From Calycina herbarum (lineage: Eukaryota; Ascomycota; Leotiomycetes; Helotiales; Pezizellaceae): a DNA stretch of 64,000 nucleotides. A program made the position numbers and the translations under genes. The notes beneath the pieces were generated by a model. It saw only the letters and a list, made by a program, of their open reading frames with translations. It ran no database searches and had not been told where the DNA came from. Below, one piece after another: positions 10,976-23,077 of the stretch (position 1 is the first letter of the stretch; the number at the start of each line of letters is the position of its first letter). The stretch spans positions 124,001 to 188,000 of the forward strand of contig LLEY01000020.1 of the NCBI GenBank assembly GCA_001414485.1, read 5' to 3'.

Positions 10976-12858
10976 CTACTTCCATTCCTTGTAGTTCTTT
11001 TGCGATTGTCTTTGGCGAGAGTTCCAGCCAAGCTTGCCACTGATGCTATTAACCCAATCCTCAGATCTTCTCCCCTGTTGCATGACATTTGCAAATGGAT
11101 ATCTGCTCGCACTAATAGTGACATAATCTCCAGGTCTCAACTCAACTCTTTCCCGTCCATCAAAACTAGCCCAGCTACTTGCTCTCGCATCGTAGGGGAC
11201 ACCAACTCGAAGGACGATTGTATCAGGTAATATGATGGGCCGGAAGGATAAAGTGTGGGCACAAATAGCTGTAACTAAGATGACCGGATTTTCCGGATGG
11301 CAAAGGGACCCTCCGGCTCCAAGATTGTAGGCTGTTGATCCGGTTGGTGTTGCTATACATACACCATCAGCTGCAACGGATGTGAAGTGCTCATCGTCTC
11401 CAAAAATTTCGGTGGAAGACATTGCTGTCGAGTGATTAGCATTGACTTTGATGTTGAAGATGGTGACTTACTTGGATTTGGACCACGATCGACGACAATG
11501 TCATTTAAAATTTCGTATGTCCCATCTGGACGATGGGTTCTCTCGTCTCCTTGCTCTTCCCCAACCAGCTCCTCAACTAGATCTCTGCTCCTGTCGATTT
11601 CATCGTCTTGGGCCTCTTCATCAGTAATAACTTTCCGCTTATTCTGGCTTCGCATGACTGTCCCCTCAAAGCGTAACCGTAAACTTATGGTGACACCATC
11701 TTTAAAAGCTGACGTTAATGTACCCTTGAAGTCATTGTAGTCGAATTTCGTCAAAAAACCCAGACTTCCGAGTGCAAAACTTAAGACTGGCGGTACTATA
11801 CGCTGGAAAAGCCAACTTGCGTATAGAACTGTACCATCCCCACCCAATGTGACTATAAAGTCGAAGGTGTGTGGCCTTGTCCTGCACATTTCGTTGGTCC
11901 AGTATCGCAACCTCCTATCTAACTTTTTCTCTTCTTGGCTGATTCCTTTCTTGGAATACTCCTCGTCAATCTCGGCCAACAGACTTGCCGCGTTGAATTT
12001 CTTGTTTTCTTTCAAAGTGTTCTCCACGTAGACGGTATACCTGACCTCTCGATCCGGACTCAATAGCCACTTGACAATTTCCCTGGTATTCTGAATGAGA
12101 CCCTCGTCGTAAACTTTGGTGAGAAGAAAGACTGTCTTAACTTTGAGCTTCAACCTGATACTCCCCAAGCGCTTGCTTAGTTCTCGGACACCCCAGGCCA
12201 TATCCGATAGCTGCTTTTTGGTGAGTAGACGGCTATGCACAGCATTTATATCATGGCCGTGCTGGATTTGCATTTGCTCTTTGCTGGCCACCTTTTGCTT
12301 GATGTGTTTTGAGGCGACTCGATTTTTCCACGATTGCTCGTCTTCCTGACCGGATGTCGTACTCGTGTCCTCCAATTCATCTTCCACACGGTCTCCATTG
12401 GAATCGCTGGCTAAGGATTCAGCAATGCCTTGCAGATTTTTATTGTTTGAACCTCCTCCTAGTTTCCGCTGGCTTTCTAGCATAGAATGTACGAAACAAT
12501 CGGTTTTTCCATGCGGGACTGGATTTTCGGAGGCTACTAGGGACGATTTTCGGCGGTGGGCATTTTGAGGATCGAAAACGACCTATAAGACTCGAAATTA
12601 GTAGGATATTCTTGGTCTTCTTGAAGATAGAGACCTGCCTCTAGTGCATGCTGGTATTCGCTGTCGCTGGCACTGGAATGTCCCTTTCTCTTGGTGTCAG
12701 TGATATCGACACAGATGCTACAATCAGCAGGAATTGAAGGGTCCTTGGAAGCTTACATCGTCGTGTGGACTGAGGGGTCTACCGGTGCTTCCATCCACCT
12801 GGCCCTGCATAGGTAGAGAAATTGTCGGGGGAGCTGTTGGGGGAGTATCTGAAGACAT
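10976..12858 (-). CDS. NAD+ kinase (ATP-NAD kinase, Utr1-like)
   Basis: The enzyme phosphorylates NAD+ to NADP+ with ATP, supplying NADPH for biosynthesis and redox defence; this form is probably cytosolic, as no mitochondrial presequence is seen. Five exons are inferred: 12858-12757, 12689-12635, 12536-11472 and 11424-10976 carry the model (four coding blocks), giving about 556 residues. The catalytic GGDGT motif (TLGGDGTVLYASWLF) is near residue 281. The second signature (GVCIATPTGSTAYNLGAGGS) is near 434, followed by HPENPVILVTAICAHTLSFRPI. The junction RGPNP/TMSSTEIFGDDEHF at the 47 bp last intron is well conserved. The N-terminal ~100 residues are Ser-rich and disordered, and the first two introns (12756-12690, 12634-12537) are the least sure part; translation could instead begin at the ATG at 12483. 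Yeast has three such kinases, so the exact ortholog is not fixed. Confidence 0.93.
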
Positions 12859-15800
12859 AGCGATTGGGATTGAAGAATCAATGGGTGATGCGATGCTGTC
12901 TCGGGTTCATGTTCTCGAATATAAGGGCACTGGGATACAAAGGGCTCGCTCTCCAGTACAAAGGACGTCGAGTCCAGTCCATACAAAGGGTCGGTCCAAA
13001 AGCTCCGAGTTAACGCCATGCCATTTTGGATTACAATACTGAAAGCAGAACTCCGACAAAGTATCGAATAAGCCACCGTCGCTTCAAAGACAACGGATTG
13101 GATGGGGAAAGCGCAAGGGAACCTAATTGATGCCATGCATAGGAGTATATCTTCTACCTACAATCTACTTCCAGGTTGTACCCGTCGAGTCTCTTGAGAA
13201 ACAACAAAGCTACCCCGCAACACCTTATCGATAAGCAGCCCACCAGCCCACCACTTGGAATCAGGAGAAAGTCATCTCTCCAGAAAGTCATCTCTCCTCC
13301 AACTTCGGCCATACGACAAGAGCCCACTCATTCTGCCCTGACGTGGGAAATTCAAGATATCAATCTCAATATCAAATGGATCCCACGGCGTCGCAGGACA
13401 GACAGCTTCTTGAGACAACGAAACGCAGCAAGGAGCCCTTCATCCAGATTGATTATGGAGCACCACGCATATCATATCAGCTTGTGTTCCATTACACCCC
13501 ATCTCATCCCATCCCATCCCATCCCATCTGTGGATGGCCACTTCTTCCCCTTGTTTTGTGACCGCAGCCGATGGGGGATGGGGGATGGCGGAGGGCAACG
13601 AGAAAGGCCAGGCAAGGCCAGGGCAAAAGACGGGCCATTCCAGGGAGCACGAGCTGGACAGCAGAAGGTGACAGTCAGCGTGATGTGGTATGTGTGATAT
13701 GCGGTTGCTGTTACGCCTCCATTCAGCACACGACCCGACCTTTTCAAACTTCCAATTCTCAAGGCTGCGTTGCCTTCCCTTTCCACGAATTGCCAGACCG
13801 CTTGGAGCGCGCGTGGTCGCAGACACTTGCCAGAGATAGAAATCCGCGACCCACGAAAATGCAGGCTCTGGGGTGGGTATGAGGTGGATGAGGAGGGAAG
13901 GGAAGGGGTGGAATGGGGAAGAGAATTTCAAGCTCCAGGCCAGGTTCCAAGGTTGCCTCCTCCGCGCGCGCTGTCATCCAGCGGTGGTGTGTTGAAAGTT
14001 CTGCCGCCAACCCGCATCTATTTGCGTTTCTGCACATCCATCAATTGCAAGGCGAGGGAGGAGCAGAGCGAGAGCAGACAATTTCAACAGGATACCATGT
14101 TTCCCTGGTCAGACACACAGCATTTGCTTCCCGGCCCCCGGAAGCAACACAACGCACAGGATCGTGTCTGAGTCCCTGTCCAGAGTAGTGTCCAGTCACC
14201 AATATCCTTTTGGGAAGTCATTATCGAATGGTTCTTCATCTGCGAGATCAGAAATCTACCCACCCCGACAAACCGGTGGGAGAAATGGAGAAGGGGGCTT
14301 TTTCCATTCAACTACATGTCAACAACTTCCGTGATGGAGGATTGGCTGACTCGCAGCACTGTGGAACTTGTCCCCGGTTGCCAATATGCCAACAATACGG
14401 AGTACCAAGTTATGAGTATGCTAGCCTAGCATGCCAGATCATATGCCACTGTCTGCCGTGTCCATACACTCCATACACACACCGTCCTTAGCTGCTGAAG
14501 TCTTACGCATTGCCGTGGCTGAGCTCTAGTTTCTTTCTACTCTTTGCTGCAGCATTATCTCAGCCACCTATGACCCAGTGTACAGTAAAAACTTACTCCA
14601 TACAGCAGTGTATGCGAGAAACTCAGCATATCACAGATCCTAAATGGCAAGGAACTTGTGGGGGGACCAGTCACAAAGCCAAAAGGACGCAAAGATGGAG
14701 CGAACAGCGGTAACCTTACAAGTACGCCTGCAGCAGACAAATCGACTTTTCAACCAAATATTCTGCGGTGCTTCCCAGTATTTTCCCAGCCTCGCAATAG
14801 TCAACACCACCTCCGAAGAGGCCGGACAGAGGCTGCACAGAAAGATGCACATCGTGAAAACCCCTCACCGACAGCTGAGAAAACCCGCCATGGCCCATGA
14901 GTGGGCTATGGGTCTACGGCAAAGTGAATCGGGATCGAAATGGTGACTCGCGAAAGGCAAAAGACGGTGCCATGGCGGGCGACAGGATCCTCGTAATACC
15001 GCGTACTCGCCCATCATCTGCGCTGTGTACGATGTGGAGTGGTTTGCTGTGAATGGTTGTGAGACTACGAAATTGAACAAAACATTGAAGCTGTAGAGGA
15101 TGAGGATCTACCAAGTCGTAGGCTTGCCCACGGTTCTTCCCACTAGAGCCAACCATCTAGAGCCAACCATCAAGCCAACGCATGCGACGGCCTGCCTCCG
15201 TATTTACCGACGCTCTAAGCTCGTTACGACACGACCCCTTGGTGTAATATAGCACCGACATGATCAAACATCAAGGAAGTGTACTATTCTCGCCAACTAA
15301 TAATCAAGGAGTTCCAAACTCAAAATAACCCACTATTTAGGCCTTCCACAAGGGACTTAAACCAACTGCGCCGGCTCATTGCATCATCTAAGCAGGTACC
15401 TTTTGCAACACAAATTTGGCTTGTGCGAACCAGCTTCCCGAACGAGCGTCGTCGGAGCATGAAAGTGTTTCCCAACCTCCAACCTGGGAGTGAAATCCTG
15501 AGATCGGCGAGACCTAGGCTAAGCAGGATGAGGGAACTCAAACTACCGGTGGCTTTCTGGTGGAATTCCCTATGCACGATACAGAGCAAAGTTTTGCGTG
15601 TTCCACGACTCCGATACGCAAGCCAATGAGAGATTGATACAAGTGATGAGTATTTTAATCGGACTGTGATATCGTCTCATTCAACAACCCCAAGGCATTA
15701 TTATGGAAGGCGCCCCCCACAACTTAGAGGCGCTTGGGAGTGGAGGCCGTCATAATTAGAAGGTTGCAATTGCAAAGCTGCAACACGGCGCACCCCAGCC

Positions 15801-18800
15801 TGCATGGGGGTTATTCATGGTGACGGCGAGGGGTTAGTAGGATGCGGCATGCGAGTGTATTGCACCCGAGACTTGGACCGAAGATTTATTACACAAGAGG
15901 ACCGAAAATGCCACGCCTCTATCGCCAACTTCAAGGATCTAGGATTTGAAAATATGGGTGAGATGATTTCAATCACAAATGCAGATCGCGGAGTTGCTGG
16001 TGACTTGTCATCTCGCCGAATAAGGTACAACCACCGTGTGTCAAGCGTCGAGATTTGGGCCCAGGTGGAGTGGTGGAAAAAAGGCAGTAAAAAGCCTTGG
16101 TTGAGTGATGAGATGATGAGATTATCGAAAACTTTGTGGGTGTCGTGTCCCACGTTCAGCCACGGGCGCTAGAGCGAGTGAGCGGTTGATCCGATTCAAG
16201 TCTCGGATCCAAAATACCGCCTGCGAGTTTTGATACAGCTCTTCCTGTTGGCGTTGGCGAGATCATGAGATGGAAGCGTGTTTCTCTGTTCATTTTGCTA
16301 GCAGGTGTTTCACAGCCGCTACTCGGGACATGTCCACTTGCGTAGCGTTCAGCGCCGTCATCACGAAGTAATTTACAAACCAAGATGAGATCAGCGGTTC
16401 AAATCCAAAAGCGATTGGAAACGGTGCGACTTGTGTACTCGAGTAGTGTCAACTCCTCTGCAGAAGGATGAGGCCCCGGAATAGGGGATTCTGCCTGCAT
16501 TCTGCAACGGTGATGGACTGATAGCCGAGTGCAACCGTCGAGGATAATGGATAAGGATATGGATGTATGGAGTATGGATTTTAAGAGTTTCAAGATTTCC
16601 TGCCGGCAAGACACCGAGCTCTTACGCCGTGGACAACAGAGAGCGCCACACTGGACGCTCAATGGCTTTCGCTTACCAGCTTTTAACTGGCTATGGGAAT
16701 ACTAGTACAAGCGGTCCTGGCGCCGGAGCCGTGCCGCCAACCATGCACATCATCAATGATCTCTTTCGTCCAACACCCAGAAACAATTTTGAGGCCTTGA
16801 AAATCATTCGGATTTTTCCAACGTAGTCTGCACTTGATCTGCTGTCCAATGGAGGGCAAAGGCTTGCGAGCCGAGCTTGGGGTGTTGGAGCAGTGCACTT
16901 TGCCAGGGCGGTCAGACGGTCAGACATCAGATACGACCCAACATCAAATACCCAATCGGGCCTTGGAGCTGCAACATTTGTTGAGCAAAAGAAGCACCGC
17001 ACCACGCGGTCACTTGCATTGCTGCTGCTCCCAAGTATGGGACCCCTATATATCTTGTCGAACCATTCAGGCTGAAGACTTATGTTTCCAGGGAGAAGGT
17101 TGGCGTCTGTGCCACCTTCGTCGACCCGCTTAAGGAGGAAAACGAACTTCCAGAACACGACGTCCACCGTGTGGGAGGTGGGATGTGGCACAAAATACAG
17201 ACTTGTTTTGTCAAGGGCCAAGCTTGTCCCAATCTAGTATCAATTCGGGGCCACGAGGCTTTTTAGTCTTCCGGAAGCTTTTCAAAGTGACACCTGAAGA
17301 CCCCCGCATAGCAACGATCAGACGTTTTCGTAAGGAGAAAACGTTCAAATCTTCGCAAATCTTGCACTGCCCTGTGAAGTTGTGAGACCCAGCTCTCGGA
17401 TATTATGCGAGAAGTCAAGCGTATGATTGGCTGTGGAAGACGGCTCTCATGTGCTAGACCGGATAACAGGGACTTGGGAATAGCCTCCGTCATTTGGATT
17501 TTGGAAACGAGCGCATAAAATCGACCCTACGGACAAGGGTAATATGATCGACATTTAACACCACTCCCTGAGCCTTTCCTAGCGAAGGGACTAGGGCCGA
17601 GGCTGCCACGCTGTCAGCAACCTGCGCAGTTTTTGTTGAATTTGTTCACCTCGTCAGGATTACGTCTGCAACCTTTAAATTTCGGATAGGTCATCACTCA
17701 GCACAGTCACGCCCTAAGGCTCTTTAATTCAACGTTCGTCAATACTCTGCGGAGCCAGCTAGGTTAGGATATGAGCACAGAGGAAGTACTGAGAATTCCT
17801 CAGCTTCAAAGTTCGCTAACTCCGTTCCGTTCAAATCGCCCCTTTGTCTCAGGCGAGACCCATGCCCAGATTGTTTCCCAGGGACTTTGGAGATGCACAG
17901 GGATGCTTAGAGTGTGGGGTGAAGCTGCCGTGATGGACGAGCCGGTGAAAGCTTCCAGATCAGATGGTTTGATCCAATTATTGAATTTGCCACTCTCCAG
18001 ATATTGTCAGGGGTGGATGGGACATCGTTTCGAGGAAAGGTATTCACTCAAGACTTTTCATACTTTGTCTCTACGCAGGAGCGAAGTGCCGCACACAGGC
18101 GCTTTGAAGTTGGCAGGGACACAGGACTATTTGCTTCTATGCACTGAGAGATATGTCTCGTCACTGTCGTCCTCGTCCTCGCCCGAAGCATCCTCTATCA
18201 TGGTTTCGCCATCCTTTGCCGTCTTTGCGAGTGTTCGACGAAGCAGACTCGTACTGTATGACTCGACGTTTGTGGTAAAGTAGAGTAGCGGAGCGGAAGC
18301 ATCCTTGGTCTCCTCTGCCTTCGTTTCTCGTTTGGTCCCGATATCGATGCTGATGCCATGCACTGCAGCAAGGATTCTGGCCCAGCCTAGCTGCGCTGCA
18401 GGGCACGGAGTCCCTCCGTGATAAACCTGAGCGGCGGGGAGCAGTAGACCCTTGTCTAGCCACTGTCCATGCTCTCCCTCTCCATTTTGGGACCACGCCT
18501 CCGTGACGAAGCTTAGCCCAAGGTGACAAGGACTTCGATACTTTTCCCAGGATCGTATGGCCCGCGCTCTAAACAAACGCCTCAGGGCATTTTGAAGCAA
18601 GGATGCAAAACGTTTCCATCTGCCTTCTTCCACCGACCCAGACCCACACACCCACAGGGTCCGGTGTATAAAATGCGCCAGGCAAGACTGGAGGACAGCG
18701 GCAAGCCAAATAGAGACACGCTTACGGTGGTGGTGGCTGGTCGTCTGCTGCCTCCAATTCGCAAGCACTTTTGGATTTACGTATCGACAAACCCCATTTA

Positions 18801-21055
18801 ACTCCGTACTCTATATCGTACGGACCATAACTAATTTACCTATCAAGACTTCGTTTTGATGACGCCCGCTCTGAGTCGGCACAGCCGCTTAGCACAAGGC
18901 GAAGGCCACAAAACAACCGGCAAGCTCGATGGCTTCATTTGGCAGTGTGACAGCGAAACCTCCGTACTCGTACCTCCCTTTTGCTCCTCTCTGTGACATG
19001 GACTTTGAACGGATCATCACCGAAGCATGAATATCAGCGACAACTGTCCAGGTGCTTTGAGACCCAGCTTTAATTTCTAGCCTTGTTCTGATCCATTTGT
19101 ATAGTGCATTTGTGACAGACCAGGAAGGAGGTTACTTACTCCGGTCGTGATGGACCAACCGCTAAGTACGGGAGATACGGACGAAGAATGTGCAACACCA
19201 TCACCAGCCGCCAATGGAATGCCAGACACTTCAATTCATGGATATTGCCTTTGGAGATGACGGTGAACTCGTTCCAAGAACTTACCAATGCGGGCATTTC
19301 CACTGCAATTCCCCAAGTTTTTCCCGCTTATCAGGATCCAATTATAAATTAATAAAGGATCTGAGATGCGTTGAACCCTTTTGTGTGGACGGAAGTTAAG
19401 GGATCACCGAGTCGTGGGTTCTTTTTGTGGGTGTATTACTGTAATGGTTTCTGCATCCCAGGAGGAACAGGCGTCATATCGCGGTGGCACAAGCAGGCCG
19501 GCATCAAAAGATGGGTTTCCTCGTCGTCTGAGACTCGTCGTTGTCCCGCAAGCGAGACTCCTTGATGATCCGTGATCCACGCGCGAGCGGGCTTGAAGAC
19601 TTTCTTTGGAGACTGAGACTGGGTGCCAATCAATAACCTGGCGCTTACGGAGCCGTACGGGGGCTCGTCGCTCAAAAACCTTCACCTCCAAACTCCTTGA
19701 ACTGGACGGTGGGATGGTGGGAATGTGATGGCGGGAATGCGGTCGGGAATTCTGCCAGCTTAGGATAGCAGGGGCTGATCCGAATCCACGACCACGAACT
19801 TGATCTCGAAGTCTCCTTGGCTGCTACGAATGTGAGTGTGCGGATGGCATGGTGATTTTTACATGACCCTGTGCATCAAAATGAAAAGACCTGTTTACGC
19901 CTACAAACACAGCTGCAAGCCCCTTCGGCACAAATATCTACGAATGATATCACCCCTCGCCTATCCTCGCTCTCCTCTGGGCCTTGCCTTTTTCCTTTTT
20001 CCGGCTGACCATTGACCCCTGATTGGCCTACGCTAACGAGGGGTACTACGGAAAGTAGATCCTCCAAAGTCTCGAGACATAACTTGCCAATAAAGCTGGG
20101 GCCACTCGGACGATAATCACACGCCAGCGCCTCTATGATACACCCCCTTTTCCCCTTTTGTCCAGTCAAGCCCCCTAATGCCCATGTTCTTATTTTCTCC
20201 ACTCGGCTGTACTCCGCTACCCACACCCCTCGATATTTTGCCTTGACCAAACCCTCATCAAAGGCAGAATAATCTGACCGCTTTTCAGGGCGCCTTCGTA
20301 AGTACCACGCAAAGTGGCAGTGGCTTTGCTACTCAACCGTCAACCGCCCCCTGCTTACCTGGTACCCTGACTACTTACCCCTCCCTTGACGACTTAGGTA
20401 TCCTTTTCCCTTCCTCACGAGCGTGGTGTGCAGCCAGTTGCCATACCATACCAAACACAACATCCAACGCCAACGCCAATCCAAACCCAGCTTTTACACT
20501 AGTAACTCCCCCTCCCTAGCTCCCCTACACACTTCTCTCCACCCTTACTCACTCACACACTCACACACCGCATTGTGCGCCTTCATACGTATCCAGCCGC
20601 GGGATGCCATTTGAAGCCTGTCGGAGCCGCTTGGCCTCGAACTGTGCATGTTGCAGCTGCTTGCAGGCTAGGGCTCCACCATATTTTGACTTCGTGCCCG
20701 CTCCCTCCCCAGAAGAAAAGCTCAGACCTGGCCAAATCAGACGCCTAACAATCCTGGCTCGTCCGTTGGATGATCCATCAACAGCCATATGACACAGACG
20801 ACATACCGGAAGTTAAATAAGTCATTTACAAGGTACCGTTCATATTTGTACTCTCGGTTGTCTACACTATGTCTAGGAGTCTAGCTTCGACATGGTGAAG
20901 ATCCATTTCTATCCCTTCTCTCATATCCCCACTTCTAAGTTTTCTCCCGCCATGCTCTATATCTATATCTACACCTTCCCTTCCAAATCCTCTTGATTTG
21001 CTTTGCTATTGCCATCTCTCAGCTTAAACACATTATCCTCAACACGCAGACCAAA
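12859..21055. other. 8.2 kb gene-poor region
   Basis: No convincing gene is seen over 8.2 kb. ORFs up to 213 codons (18127-18768 minus, 17771-18283 plus, 13176-13697 plus) overlap each other in antisense, have no recognisable domains and no conserved intron pattern. A CCCAT pentamer repeat occurs at about 13498-13528. A GTACTCCGTA element occurs (reverse strand) at 14396-14405 and an ACTCCGTAC core at 18801-18809. The final 700 bases before 21056 are pyrimidine-rich with CA/CT tracts, typical of a promoter and 5' leader. The size suggests a long regulatory region or a noncoding transcript, but the sequence does not show which. Confidence 0.45.
13498..13528. repeat. CATCC pentamer microsatellite
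   Basis: Five or so consecutive copies of the pentamer CATCC/CCCAT run through this interval, preceded by one imperfect copy (CATCT). Simple sequence repeat, no gene overlap supported. Confidence 0.7.
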
Positions 21056-22165
21056 ATGAACACCATGACGATGAACTCAGGGAATTGGGGCAGGAATGCA
21101 GTGGAGTATTCAACAGTTGAATCATTATTGGAGGATGTCTCGAAGCAGATGGCTTTATCGAATTTAACTCGATTCTCGAGAAACTCCAACACACAGCATA
21201 CACAGAGAGCCAGCGGATCAATGCGGGTGGTTAAACCAAACAGTGCCAACAATAGTCCACGCGGCTCGATAGGAATGGGAAGACGGAGGACAGTTATGGC
21301 TGATAGTCCATATCGACGAATGGCGCCTGTGGCAGGCCAACAAATTGTTCCATCAATGTCGACCGGATTGGTTTCCAACGATGGACTTCAAGTTCCTACA
21401 CGATCAAACAGACCTGTCAGCTGGCACCCATCCTCACAACAAATGCCCCAACAATGTCAGCCATATTATCAAGCTCCTACATACGACTTCAACAACCAAC
21501 AATTCAACTATCTACCTCCCACCCCTGCAGTCTATTCCGGGTATACATCCCCAGCATCAAACTTCTCTCCAGCATCTATGCCATATACTGGCTACGAACC
21601 GCAACAATACTTCCCAGAGCTTCAACAACAACAGTATCTTGCAAGCCAGCCTTCCTACATTATGGAAGCAGCAACCCAATATAGCCCATCATCTTTGGCT
21701 GACCTGAACTCAACCACGTACCCTCAATATGGATGGAACAACTTTGCGGCCAATAGCTTTGAAAGCACTACGGCACCACCTACGCCAGAGAACTTCCTCC
21801 CCATTCAACACCCTGAGCCATCTTTCCCTTCAGAGGACTCAATACCATACCAATCACTTGACGATGATGAGTCTGGAGACGATCTCGTCGGCCTCGGATT
21901 ATACGATACTCCTGAAGCTGCCAAGTCACCGGAGCCAGACCCACAACTGGATAATTACAGAATGATGAACCAACTTCTCGGATCCAATTACCGACGACCT
22001 GAACCAGTCGGAAAGGGATTGAAGCTTGAAGAAGGATGGACTCCTCCTAGCGAAGATGAGAATGACGACGACGAAGAGGCCGACGGAGAGGGCGAAGATG
22101 AAGAGGAAGAGAAACAGGCTGAGCCTGTTCAAAACCAAGCAATGCCGCAAGGCAACTGGGTTTGA
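21056..22165 (+). CDS. Conserved fungal protein of unknown function, Gln/Pro/Ser-rich with acidic tail
   Basis: A single-exon frame of 369 residues from the ATG at 21056 (MNTMTMNSGNWGRNAVEYS); the frame is open 21 codons further upstream but without an ATG. The N-terminal ~50 residues (YSTVESLLEDVSKQMALSNL) look like a short helix. Residues ~60-260 are low complexity, rich in Q, N, P, S and Y, and probably disordered. A conserved-looking block near residues 285-335 (DDLVGLGLYDTPEAAKSPEPDPQ, then MMNQLLGSNYRRPEP, GKGLKLEEGWTPP) resembles a motif I remember from other uncharacterised filamentous-ascomycete proteins. It ends in an acidic DE-rich tail. I do not know the function; composition is compatible with a nuclear or regulatory role, but that is inference. 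It follows an 8 kb gene-free region. Confidence 0.8.
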   Translation: MNTMTMNSGNWGRNAVEYSTVESLLEDVSKQMALSNLTRFSRNSNTQHTQRASGSMRVVKPNSANNSPRGSIGMGRRRTVMADSPYRRMAPVAGQQIVPSMSTGLVSNDGLQVPTRSNRPVSWHPSSQQMPQQCQPYYQAPTYDFNNQQFNYLPPTPAVYSGYTSPASNFSPASMPYTGYEPQQYFPELQQQQYLASQPSYIMEAATQYSPSSLADLNSTTYPQYGWNNFAANSFESTTAPPTPENFLPIQHPEPSFPSEDSIPYQSLDDDESGDDLVGLGLYDTPEAAKSPEPDPQLDNYRMMNQLLGSNYRRPEPVGKGLKLEEGWTPPSEDENDDDEEADGEGEDEEEEKQAEPVQNQAMPQGNWV

Positions 22166-23077
22166 AATATTTGAACCTTTCAGAGTGGAATCTTCTTTTC
22201 TCGATCACCATTACTAGTTATTATTTTGTGTTTTCATCATTTTTGGCATAGCATAGCGATTGGGATTGGCATCGGTGCCTTTGGGTTAAAAGGATACCCA
22301 GGCTTGGGTTTTTGGGAATCATGGATTTTGGTGTTGATTTGGATGGGATGGATTCCCTTTGCTTGTTTTTAACCACCTATCATGGAAATGGCGAAACTAG
22401 ATAAGAGGAGAAAGACAGGTGTGAGAATAGATGCAGTTTCCTACTGCTGATAAAATATCTTCAAAACAATCAAAAACACTCAAATAACTTCAATTGCTTC
22501 TTTTTTCATGTGATAATTCTGCACAGCGAAACATAATATTCCCCCTTTCTCCTTGTGAGACAACTTGTAGAAGATCTTTCGATTTCTTCGCATTCCGATG
22601 AAGAAGATCGATATTTCTTCAAATGTCTTGCGGCGGAAGCCGTTGGATGGGTTCCGTACTGGCGGGGTCGGTTACAAGGTTTCGTGGTGGGTAAATTTAT
22701 GGAAGAGTGAATGAAGATTCGGAGCTAAAATTAAAAAAAAATTGAGGAAATTAGGAAACCTTGCCTATTCGGGCTTAGATGGGGGATTTTTAATTTTTAG
22801 TGGTTCCAGCGAGGTCGGGTTTTTTTTCGTGTTTGAGGCTTGGCGCTCGGTGGGGTTTGGGGTCGCTTCACTTTTTGTGACGCGTTTTGAGATGGAGGGA
22901 GATCGGATGTGAAATTTTATGATTTTCCGGATCGAATTTTAGGGTGGTTTATTGACTGCATTACTCCGTACACTACTCCGTACATTGGAGAGTCTCACAC
23001 GAGCGAATTTGCGAAGTTACGAAAGAACGAGACGGGTCAGAGACGGAGGGAAGGGGAAGGGACTTGAGTCGGTGAAG
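22166..23077. other. Intergenic region upstream of LAS1
   Basis: 912 bases between tandem plus-strand genes. It holds the 3' end of the previous gene and the LAS1 promoter. Two copies of TACTCCGTAC lie at 22962-22971 and 22974-22983, about 95-115 bases before the LAS1 ATG. No coding region is seen. Confidence 0.5.
22962..22983. promoter_or_regulatory. Paired TACTCCGTAC elements upstream of LAS1
   Basis: The decamer TACTCCGTAC occurs twice, 12 bases apart, 95-116 bases before the LAS1 start codon. The same word, whole or as a shorter core, recurs in other noncoding parts of the window (14396-14405 reverse, 18801-18809, 40943-40949). A protein-binding role is inferred from recurrence and placement, not shown. 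Confidence 0.35.

Noticed and set aside
13176..13931. Overlapping 173- and 163-codon ORFs on opposite strands
   Set aside because: They read through a CATCC microsatellite and have repeat-driven composition (SHPIPSH).
16390..16405. GGTTCAAATCC, a perfect B-box-like word suggesting a tRNA
   Set aside because: No A box 40-60 bases upstream and no acceptor stem pairing flanks it.
18127..18768. 213-codon minus-strand ORF in the 8 kb gap
   Set aside because: Antisense to another ORF, Ser/Arg/Leu-rich without domain signals, likely a GC-driven chance frame.
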